A stretch of DNA of 5,731 bases, taken from assembly GCA_027295365.1 (NCBI GenBank), contig JAPULD010000197.1:1-5731 (forward strand), in the 5' to 3' direction. A program made the position numbers and the translations under genes. The DNA comes from Planctomycetota bacterium. GTDB taxonomy: Bacteria > Planctomycetota > Phycisphaerae > Phycisphaerales > SM1A02. Each line of letters begins with the position of its first letter. Position 1 is the first letter of the stretch. Positions 1-5,480 of the stretch are shown in pieces. The notes beneath the pieces were generated by a model, which did no database searches, was not told where the DNA came from, and saw only the letters and a program-made list of their open reading frames with translations.

Positions 1-1
1 G

Positions 2-1789
2 ATCGAGCTTCCGGACGAGATCTCGCCGGCGTTGAACTCCGAGGGGTCGCCGGAGCCGCTCTCCGGCAATGAACTGGCCCGCCGTGAGGAAAGCAACGAA
101 CTGGGGACGATCCTTTTGGATCGGGGGGTCATCACCGCGGAAAACCTTTCCGACGCCAAACGCGTCGTACGCCAGTCGCCCGGCATGAGCATCGAGAATG
201 CCCTGGTCGAGATCGGCGCCCCTGAAGAGAAGGTGATGCATGTCATCGCCGAGATGGCGATGCTGCCGTTTGAGCAACCCGATCCGGAGAACATCGACGA
301 CTTCGATCTCAAGTCGATCCGCAAGCTTGGCATCGAATTCTGCAAGGAAAACCTGGTCATCCCCCTGCGCAAGGAGGGGTCACGTCTGGTCGTGGGCACG
401 AACAACCCCGACGACGTGTTCCTGTTGGACGATGTGAAGCGTCGTCTCGGCGTACGATCCATCAAGCACGTCTTGCTGTCGTTGGAGAACATCAACGCCA
501 TCCTCGAAGGACTCGATCAGGACAAGGCCGAGGAATACGACGTCAACGAGTTGTTGGCCGACGTGGACGAAGACGATGTCGAACTGGTCAAGGACGAGGC
601 CGAGGACGCCAGCGCCCAGGACGCGGATTCCTCACCCGTCGTTCGATACGTCAACCATATCATTCAAACGGCCCTCACCGAAGGCGCATCCGACATTCAC
701 ATCGAGCCGGATGAAAAATCCATGAAGGTTCGATTCCGCATCGATGGCGTGTTGTTCGAAATGATGAACCCGCCAAGGAAGATGCACGCCGCTCTCACGT
801 CACGCATCAAGATCATGGCGAACCTCGACATCGCCGAGCGTCGCCTGCCCCAGGACGGTCGCATCCGTGCCACCGTGCATGGGCGCAAGCTCGACCTGCG
901 TGTCTCCACGGTGCCCACTCCCAAGGGCGAGAAGACGGTGATGCGTATTCTCGACACCCGTTCGATCAACGTTCCCCTGCAAGATCTCGGATTCGGTGAA
1001 GATACCCTGACCATCTGGAAGAATCAGATCGCCCAGCCCCATGGGATTATTCTGGTGACCGGTCCCACCGGTTCAGGCAAGACGACCACCTTGTACGCAT
1101 CGCTGCAACAGATGGATCTGCGCCGGCTCAACGTTTCAACGGTCGAAGACCCGGTCGAATACAACGTCCCGAGCATCACGCAGATCCAGATACACGAGAA
1201 GATCGGCATGACATTCGGCGTGGCGTTGCGTTCCCTGCTGCGTCAGGATCCGGATGTGGTCATGGTCGGCGAAATTCGCGACATGGAGACTGCCGGCGTC
1301 GCCATCCAGGCGTCGCTCACGGGTCACCTCGTGCTTTCAACCTTGCATACGAATGATGCTCCGTCCTCGGTCACGCGTTTGATCAACATCGGCATCGAGC
1401 CATTCCTCGTGGGTGCCGCGCTCAATTCCGTCCTGGCTCAGCGTCTGGCCCGGCGAATCTGCAGCAACTGCAAACAAGATGTTCCAGTCAAAGAAGAGCT
1501 CAAGGAATTTCTTGAAATGCACGGCTTGACGTCGAGCACGATGAAGCATGGTGTGGGGTGCAGCAAGTGCCGCGAAACCGGTTTCGCAGGCCGATGTGGT
1601 CTCTATGAAATGCTGATGATGGACGATTTCCTGCGCGACAAGGTGGCCAGCAATCCCAGCGTCACCGAGTTCAGGCGTATTTGTGCCGAGCGGGGCATGG
1701 TCTCGCTCAGGCAAGACGGCTTCCAGAAGATCGCTGATGGCGTCACCTCCGTCGAGGAAGTGTTACGTATCACCGAATCGACGATTTGA
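2..1789 (+). CDS. gspE: GspE/PulE/PilB-family secretion or pilus assembly ATPase (5' end probably outside window)
   Basis: Cytoplasmic hexameric ATPase that powers (pseudo)pilus assembly in type II secretion or type IV pili. Residues are counted from the TTG at 32. An MshEN/T2SSE N-terminal domain spans about 23-160, followed by a very acidic linker (about 165-200) and the N2 domain with GASDIHIEP at 218-226. The ATPase core has Walker A GPTGSGKT 344-351, Asp box VEDPVEY 371-377, Walker B DPDVVMVGEIRD 406-417 and His box TGHLVLSTLHTNDA 430-443. A tetracysteine zinc site follows (C477, C480, C510, C513). All catalytic motifs are intact and the length is normal. The frame has no stop back to base 2 and no ATG or GTG there. 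TTG at 32 is possible but has no clear Shine-Dalgarno site, so the real start may lie upstream. A terminator follows directly, so this looks like the last gene of its operon. GspE and PilB cannot be separated from this protein alone; the symbol is a family label. Confidence 0.95.
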   Translation: MELPDEISPALNSEGSPEPLSGNELARREESNELGTILLDRGVITAENLSDAKRVVRQSPGMSIENALVEIGAPEEKVMHVIAEMAMLPFEQPDPENIDDFDLKSIRKLGIEFCKENLVIPLRKEGSRLVVGTNNPDDVFLLDDVKRRLGVRSIKHVLLSLENINAILEGLDQDKAEEYDVNELLADVDEDDVELVKDEAEDASAQDADSSPVVRYVNHIIQTALTEGASDIHIEPDEKSMKVRFRIDGVLFEMMNPPRKMHAALTSRIKIMANLDIAERRLPQDGRIRATVHGRKLDLRVSTVPTPKGEKTVMRILDTRSINVPLQDLGFGEDTLTIWKNQIAQPHGIILVTGPTGSGKTTTLYASLQQMDLRRLNVSTVEDPVEYNVPSITQIQIHEKIGMTFGVALRSLLRQDPDVVMVGEIRDMETAGVAIQASLTGHLVLSTLHTNDAPSSVTRLINIGIEPFLVGAALNSVLAQRLARRICSNCKQDVPVKEELKEFLEMHGLTSSTMKHGVGCSKCRETGFAGRCGLYEMLMMDDFLRDKVASNPSVTEFRRICAERGMVSLRQDGFQKIADGVTSVEEVLRITESTI

Positions 1790-1816
1790 GTTGAACACCA
1801 TCGAACGATTTTACAT

Positions 1817-1843
1817 GGCGAGACTCAGGCCTCGTCTTTTTTT
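1817..1843 (+). terminator. Rho-independent terminator after the GspE-type ATPase gene
   Basis: A 6-bp stem GGCGAG (1817-1822) pairs with CTCGTC (1831-1836), including one G-U pair, around an 8-nt loop. Seven T follow (1837-1843). It lies 27 nt past the TGA and 3 nt before the end of the opposing MBL gene. It is oriented for the + strand; the minus strand has no T-run here, so it does not obviously serve the MBL gene. Confidence 0.65.
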
Positions 1844-1846
1844 ATG

Positions 1847-2776
1847 TCAGGCCTCACGCTTCTTTGACCAATATCGCATGAGCCCGGTGACATTCATCGC
1901 CATCAGGTGATCGATCACGTATTCACGGTACTGTGATTCAGGTGTCCCCTGCTCGAGTGCAATGACGCGTTGCCATTCGACGAGCTTTTCATAGATGGCC
2001 TCTTGAGACGCGCCCGTGGTCATGAGATCGCCCACGAAGCTCGAATGCGCCGTGAGCGCATCGCTCAGTCTCCGGAAATGCGTGGAGGGATCCTCGTGAA
2101 TGCCAAAATGGGTGGGGAAGATGGCATCGAAATTTTCAGCCTGAAGTCGATGCAACGAAACGAGCCATGCGTCAAGGTCAAAATCAGGGGGCGGGGTCGG
2201 CACCGCGATGTAATCACCCTTGGGCATGATCATTGCCCCGACGTCACCCGTGAAGCAGATTGATCCGTGCTCCTGGGTGACGAACGCAAAGGCGTGATGA
2301 TGACGCGCGTGCCCGGGAGTTTCGATCGCACGGATTGAAAGACCGGCAAGCTCAAGCACCGCGTCGCCATGGACGGGATTCATCCTCGATTCGTCGATCG
2401 GTTCGACGCTCCCCCAGAGTTGATCCATCCGATCGCCGTATATCCGGGTCGCGCTCTTCAGCAACGCCACGGGATTGATCAGGTGTCTGGCCCCGAACTC
2501 GTGGGCATGAATCATGGCGCCTTGCTGCGCCCACCACCACGCCGCCCCGGCATGATCGAGGTGAATGTGGCTGACGAGAACGTGGTCGATGTCCTCGGGT
2601 TTATGCCCAAGCTCGTGCAGACCGGCCACGACGTTTTCCGTCGCGCTGTGTGGCCCGGTCTCGATCAGGCACAAGCCCTCGGGAGCTTCGAGCAGATACA
2701 CCGCGGTGTAGTGAGGCTGCCCCAACCAGTTCGTGTCAATCGTATGAATGAGGCAATCGTGGGGCGTGTTTGGCAT
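1847..2776 (-). CDS. MBL-fold metallo-hydrolase (glyoxalase II-like), substrate unknown
   Basis: A 309-residue metallo-beta-lactamase-fold hydrolase with a full dinuclear metal site: HxHxDH at H70, H72, D74, H75; H156 in PGHARHHH; D178 in FTGDVG; H223 in FPTHFG. The N-terminal strand pattern (TAVYLLEAPEGLCLIETGP) and the C-terminal helical part after residue 200 fit the general glyoxalase II/YflN-like MBL group. Known substrates there include thioesters, lactones and phosphoesters, and the sequence does not tell which applies. No signal peptide or membrane segment is visible, so it is probably cytoplasmic. The ATG at 2776 is chosen because homology begins just after it. The frame runs open upstream to 3151, but that part is antisense to the asparaginase gene and is low-complexity in Ser, Pro and Arg. 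No Shine-Dalgarno site precedes the ATG; a TACGAT lies 8 nt before it. It is divergent from the asparaginase gene and converges on the ATPase gene. Confidence 0.9.
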   Translation of the reverse strand: MPNTPHDCLIHTIDTNWLGQPHYTAVYLLEAPEGLCLIETGPHSATENVVAGLHELGHKPEDIDHVLVSHIHLDHAGAAWWWAQQGAMIHAHEFGARHLINPVALLKSATRIYGDRMDQLWGSVEPIDESRMNPVHGDAVLELAGLSIRAIETPGHARHHHAFAFVTQEHGSICFTGDVGAMIMPKGDYIAVPTPPPDFDLDAWLVSLHRLQAENFDAIFPTHFGIHEDPSTHFRRLSDALTAHSSFVGDLMTTGASQEAIYEKLVEWQRVIALEQGTPESQYREYVIDHLMAMNVTGLMRYWSKKREA

Positions 2777-2784
2777 GGGAGAGG

Positions 2785-2790
2785 ATCGTA
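2785..2790 (-). promoter_or_regulatory. Candidate -10 element for a leaderless MBL-hydrolase mRNA
   Basis: On the minus strand TACGAT (4 of 6 matches to TATAAT) lies 8 nt before the ATG, so transcription would start at or next to the A of the start codon. The intervening bases are CCTCTCCC, with no ribosome binding site. No good -35 is seen at the proper spacing. The mirrored arrangement on the other strand is the main reason to list it. Confidence 0.35.
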
Positions 2791-2841
2791 GAGTCTGAAT
2801 TGAACTCGGGCCATGCGAAGGCGATAGGGAATGAACGACGC

Positions 2842-2847
2842 TACAGT
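2842..2847 (+). promoter_or_regulatory. Candidate -10 element for a leaderless asparaginase mRNA
   Basis: TACAGT (4 of 6 matches to TATAAT) ends 8 nt before the ATG at 2856. The bases between are ACGCCCTC, with no Shine-Dalgarno motif. A TTGAAC at 2800-2805 resembles a -35 but is 36 nt upstream, too far to pair with this -10. The distance fits the TANNNT-to-ATG spacing of leaderless genes described in Deinococcus and Actinobacteria. Confidence 0.35.
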
Positions 2848-2855
2848 ACGCCCTC

Positions 2856-3782
2856 ATGGATACCACCCCCATCATGGTTTCGACGTGGTCCTTTGGTCTC
2901 GTGGGACACGAAGCCGCCTGGCCCGCATTGCGGGATGGTGGTTCGAGTCTCGATGCGGTGGAGGAGGCTTGCCGCGCCATCGACGCCGATGCGAACATCG
3001 ACTCCGTGGGGTATGGAGGCCTGCCCGATCGTGATGGCGAGATGTCCCTCGACGGTTGCATCATGCTTTCCCCCTCAGCGTGCGGCAGCGTCTGCGCGAT
3101 CAAGATGTTCATGCATCCTGTTTCCGTGGCCAGGCGGATCATGGAGAACACGGATCACGTCATGCTGGCTGGAGCGGGCGCCGACGCCTTCGCCCTGGAG
3201 CAAGGGCTCAAACCCGCTTCATTGCTATCAGACGAAGCGAAGAAAAAATGGGAGCAGTGGCAACATGAAAAAGAGGCTCGTGGCATCGACCATGACTCGA
3301 AAATCTTTCCGCCCCGACCTATTGATGATGGCTCTGGTGGTCCTTTGTTCCATGACACCATCGGCATCCTCGCCATCGATGCCAATGGCGTGCTGAGCGG
3401 TGCGTGCTCCACGAGCGGCCTTCCCTACAAGGTCCCCGGACGCGTCGGCGATTCGCCCATCATCGGCAGCGGGCTCTACGTCCATCCGAGCCATGGCGGC
3501 GCCACCGCCACCGGGACGGGTGAACTCGTGATGGGTGAATGCAACTCGTTTCTCGTGGTGGAATTGATGCGCCAAGGCGCGGCACCCGATGAGGCGATTC
3601 GAGAATCACTGAACCGAATTCGCGAGGACAACGAGATTCGCGAGACCCACCAGGTTGGCATGATCGCGATGACACCTCAGGGTGAGTGGTCGGCCGGGGC
3701 TTTGCGAGATGGATATCGGGTGTCAATCACGACGCCAGATCGAAACGAGCACGTAAAGCCAATGTTCACGCTCGACGATTGA
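2856..3782 (+). CDS. N4-(beta-N-acetylglucosaminyl)-L-asparaginase (aspartylglucosaminidase-like Ntn hydrolase)
   Basis: An Ntn hydrolase that cleaves the GlcNAc-Asn bond left after glycoprotein breakdown, yielding aspartate and the amino sugar. The precursor self-cleaves before the nucleophilic threonine: HDTIG puts the cut between D167 and T168, giving chains of about 167 and 141 residues. Comparing from memory with the Flavobacterium enzyme (W11, T152, T170, R180, D183, T203, G204), all active-site residues are present: W11, T168, T186, R196, D199, T219 and G220. The last six sit at a constant offset of 16. The GRVGDSPI motif at 195-202 and DTIG rather than GTVG favour the glucosaminyl-asparaginase branch over plain type III asparaginase. 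Length 308 is typical. Unlike the lysosomal and Flavobacterium enzymes it has no signal peptide, so it probably acts in the cytoplasm on imported glyco-asparagine. The ATG start matches the family N-terminus (MVSTWSFG); there is no Shine-Dalgarno site. Confidence 0.93.
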   Translation: MDTTPIMVSTWSFGLVGHEAAWPALRDGGSSLDAVEEACRAIDADANIDSVGYGGLPDRDGEMSLDGCIMLSPSACGSVCAIKMFMHPVSVARRIMENTDHVMLAGAGADAFALEQGLKPASLLSDEAKKKWEQWQHEKEARGIDHDSKIFPPRPIDDGSGGPLFHDTIGILAIDANGVLSGACSTSGLPYKVPGRVGDSPIIGSGLYVHPSHGGATATGTGELVMGECNSFLVVELMRQGAAPDEAIRESLNRIREDNEIRETHQVGMIAMTPQGEWSAGALRDGYRVSITTPDRNEHVKPMFTLDD

Positions 3783-3790
3783 GGTTGCCT

Positions 3791-4231
3791 TCATTCGCCG
3801 ATCGTGACGACATTGCCCGCGGCCTTCCAGGCCTGGAGGCCACCCCGAAGCGTGTGGACGTTCTTCAGACCAACCTCGATGAGTCGCTTGCTCATCGCGA
3901 TGGCGAGGGGATCATTGTAATTGTCGCCATACACGATCAGGACGCCATACTCACGAAGGCGGGGCATTTCATGGCGAATCTGATTGAAGGACAAATTGAT
4001 GGCCCCTTCGATATGCCCTCCTTGAAAGGCAATCTTGGTTCGGGGGTCGATATAGACGCCTTGGGAACTTCCCCCCAGGCCCAGGAGTTTGTCACGACCT
4101 GCCTGGAGCGTAATGGCTTCATTGGGGTTGACGTATTTGAGGCTCTTGTCGCTGACGCTGGAGCCGCAGCCAGACGCCATGAAAATCGCCAAGGCTACGA
4201 TGAGGAATGAAAAAGCTCGTCGCTTGAGCAT
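3791..4231 (-). CDS. Rhodanese-like domain lipoprotein lacking the catalytic cysteine
   Basis: A 146-residue protein with a lipoprotein signal: KRR n-region, hydrophobic stretch at about 6-18, and lipobox ASGC with C22 as the lipidated residue. It should be anchored in a membrane facing the periplasm. A single rhodanese-like domain follows, with conserved structural motifs D62-P-R64, GHIEGAIN (72-79) and LRGGLQAW (128-135). The active-site loop, normally VYC followed by a CxxGxR-type pattern, reads VYGDNYND at 100-107: G102 occupies the cysteine position and D107 the usual arginine. The lipobox cysteine is the only cysteine in the protein, so sulfurtransferase activity is not expected; a binding or scaffold role is inferred. 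Start choice: AGGAG at 4245-4241 abuts an upstream ATG (4240) but lies 9 nt from the ATG at 4231, which favours the latter. It is tail-to-tail with the asparaginase gene with 8 bp between stops. Confidence 0.85.
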   Translation of the reverse strand: MLKRRAFSFLIVALAIFMASGCGSSVSDKSLKYVNPNEAITLQAGRDKLLGLGGSSQGVYIDPRTKIAFQGGHIEGAINLSFNQIRHEMPRLREYGVLIVYGDNYNDPLAIAMSKRLIEVGLKNVHTLRGGLQAWKAAGNVVTIGE

Positions 4232-4240
4232 CAAATGCAT

Positions 4241-4245
4241 CTCCT
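4241..4245 (-). promoter_or_regulatory. Shine-Dalgarno site deciding the start of the rhodanese-like lipoprotein
   Basis: AGGAG on the minus strand. It is 0 nt from the ATG at 4240 and 9 nt from the in-frame ATG at 4231. Only the second spacing is workable for a ribosome, so translation most likely starts at 4231 (MLKRRAF) and not at MHLMLKRR. It is one of the few clear Shine-Dalgarno sites in the window. Confidence 0.6.
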
Positions 4246-4292
4246 GAGGACATCGGTCCTGTTGCCATCTTCCGGATTGGAATTCAGGCTAT

Positions 4293-4325
4293 TTCCGTGG
4301 GTCTTGAATTCCGGGGGTCTTGAAT
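4293..4325. repeat. Tandem 16-bp direct repeat, two copies with one mismatch
   Basis: TTCCGTGGGTCTTGAA (4293-4308) is followed directly by TTCCGGGGGTCTTGAA (4309-4324), and both are followed by T. Only the sixth base differs. A partial copy CTTGAAT recurs at 4364-4370. It sits 62 bp before the lipoprotein start and about 200 bp before the DsbD_N-like start, where an operator could lie, but a chance duplication or replication slippage is equally possible. Confidence 0.6.
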
Positions 4326-4522
4326 ACTGTAGATTCGAAGAATATGAATCAAACCCAAAGAACCTTGAATAATGATCATGACGCAAAGATTCTAATCGAA
4401 CGAGATCGGGCAGAATGCTCTGAGTGCTACAAAACCGCGAATTCGAGCCTTTGGGGCGGTATTGAATGAGCCAACCGGTCAGAGATCGCAACTCTTTGAT
4501 CAAGTGAAAGTAGATACAAGAC

Positions 4523-5410
4523 ATGCGTTGGTGGGCGAAGAACAATGTGAGCGTAACCATGACCTGCCTGATGTGGGCAGCATTGCTGTGTCTCACCCAC
4601 GATGCGAAGGCTCAGTTCACCCCTCCATCAAGCCAGCAAGAGAGCGCGAGCGACCTGGTCTCGGTTTCAGTGACCTCCGATCTGAAGCAGATCGCCCCGG
4701 GCCAACCCTTTCAACTGGCCTTTGTGTTTTCAATCAAACCCGGGTGGCACATCTATTGGACGAATCCCGGGGCAAGTGGTGCCCCAACGTCGATCAAAGT
4801 TTCGGCTCCAGAGGGTTTTGCCATGGGTGATTTGCAATTCACCCGCCCCATCACCATTGGCCACTGGGATGAACCGGATGGTCTCACCTATGGGTACGAG
4901 GACAAGGTGGTGCTCTTCGTTCCCGTGGTGGCTCCTGAAAGTCTGAAGGATGGCGAGGTGACGTTCGAAGCGCATCTCACCTACCTCGTCTGCAAGAATT
5001 ATTGCCTGTTTGGCGACGAACGGCTCTCGATCACGATCCCGACCACGAAACATCCTTCGACTCACGAAAGTCAGGTCGATCCAAAACTGCTTGCCGCGAT
5101 GAAGCGACTGCCGAAACCTCTGCTCGAACAAGAAGGGGCCAAGGTGGAATTTCGCCAGGGCCAGCTGATCATTTCGATGCAAGCAGGTCATGCTGATGTG
5201 GCGACTTTCTTCCCCATCGAACGCCCCGGCATCACGTTCGGCAAGCCATTCATACACTTCGAGAATGATCGTCTGCATGTGCAAGTTGATGTCGAAGTGA
5301 AACCTCAGAATGCGATCGATGGGAATCTCGCCATCTCGGGAGTCCTGGGGTTGGGCGAGAGCCGGGATGATCCGAGTTACGCCTTTGTCTTTCCCGTATC
5401 CAATCCGTAG
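4523..5410 (+). CDS. Secreted DsbD N-terminal (alpha-domain)-like thiol-disulfide protein
   Basis: A 295-residue exported protein resembling the N-terminal periplasmic domain of DsbD/ScsB, which relays electrons from the membrane domain to periplasmic thioredoxin-like partners. The signal peptide has R2 and K6, a hydrophobic core at about 11-24 and a likely cut after AKA (30/31). Family hallmarks are GWHIYWTNPGASG (74-86) and the cysteine pair C157-KNY-C161, in the place of the VCKxxC segment of this domain. No transmembrane helices follow: after about residue 185 there is only a second soluble, strand-rich section ending at 295, so the DsbD membrane and C-terminal thioredoxin domains are absent here. 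The ATG at 4523 gives a charged n-region; ATG 4559 (M13) would lose it. No strong Shine-Dalgarno site is present. A redoxin gene follows 70 bp downstream, suggesting a shared oxidoreductase role, although a terminator-like hairpin separates them. Confidence 0.85.
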   Translation: MRWWAKNNVSVTMTCLMWAALLCLTHDAKAQFTPPSSQQESASDLVSVSVTSDLKQIAPGQPFQLAFVFSIKPGWHIYWTNPGASGAPTSIKVSAPEGFAMGDLQFTRPITIGHWDEPDGLTYGYEDKVVLFVPVVAPESLKDGEVTFEAHLTYLVCKNYCLFGDERLSITIPTTKHPSTHESQVDPKLLAAMKRLPKPLLEQEGAKVEFRQGQLIISMQAGHADVATFFPIERPGITFGKPFIHFENDRLHVQVDVEVKPQNAIDGNLAISGVLGLGESRDDPSYAFVFPVSNP

Positions 5411-5412
5411 GG

Positions 5413-5457
5413 CGGTCCCATCGAGGATGGTCCCTGCTTTTTCAATCTGGTTTTTTT
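5413..5457 (+). terminator. Terminator-like hairpin with two T-runs after the DsbD_N-like gene
   Basis: CCATC (5418-5422) pairs with GATGG (5426-5430) around a GAG loop. GG (5414-5415) and CC (5433-5434) extend the stem across a 2x2 mismatch. T5 (5438-5442) and then T7 (5451-5457) follow. The stem is short, so termination may be partial, allowing some read-through into the redoxin gene. Confidence 0.5.
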
Positions 5458-5480
5458 ACAGTGCAACGGAGCAAGACATC

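Larger units (their letters stand above)
4232..4522. other. Divergent intergenic region between the rhodanese-like lipoprotein and the DsbD_N-like gene
   Basis: This 291-bp region must hold the promoters of both flanking genes and is visibly more AT-rich than its neighbours. It contains a tandem 16-bp repeat (4293-4325), an 8-bp inverted repeat GGAATTCA/TGAATTCC (4279-4286 and 4305-4312) overlapping it, a further CTTGAAT-like copy at 4364-4370, and a perfect palindrome TTGATCAA at 4496-4503, 19 nt before the ATG at 4523. I find no convincing paired -35/-10 on either strand, no riboswitch-like fold that I recognise and no small gene. Confidence 0.6.

Noticed and set aside
1337..1714. Minus-strand open frame of 125 codons inside the ATPase gene
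   Set aside because: Antisense to the His box and zinc-binding part of the ATPase; no features of its own.
2777..3151. Upstream extension of the MBL hydrolase frame on the minus strand, giving a 434-residue protein
   Set aside because: The extension is antisense to the conserved 5' part of the asparaginase gene, is rich in Ser, Pro and Arg without domain character, and MBL homology begins only after the ATG at 2776.
2770..3396. Plus-strand open frame of 208 codons overlapping the asparaginase gene
   Set aside because: A shifted-frame shadow of the asparaginase gene, whose active-site residues are all in the other frame.
3746..3774. CGAGC/GCTCG inverted repeat at the end of the asparaginase gene as a terminator for the lipoprotein gene
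   Set aside because: Only 5 bp with a 19-nt loop and no T-run on the minus strand; it lies within coding sequence.
3686..4210. Plus-strand open frame of 174 codons
   Set aside because: Mostly antisense to the rhodanese-like lipoprotein, whose lipobox and fold motifs are clear; the product has no recognisable domain.
4365..4396. TTGAAT ... TCTAAT as a sigma70 promoter for the DsbD_N-like gene
   Set aside because: The hexamers match moderately, but the spacer is 20 nt, too long for a normal promoter, and the site lies 127 nt from the ATG.
4231..4596. Minus-strand open frame of 121 codons covering the intergenic region
   Set aside because: Crosses the start and signal peptide of the DsbD_N-like gene and ends at the lipoprotein start region; no domain, signal peptide or ribosome binding site; the base composition there looks non-coding.
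4730..5284. Minus-strand open frame of 184 codons
   Set aside because: Lies wholly antisense to the DsbD_N-like gene, which has signal peptide and family motifs; the minus product shows none.
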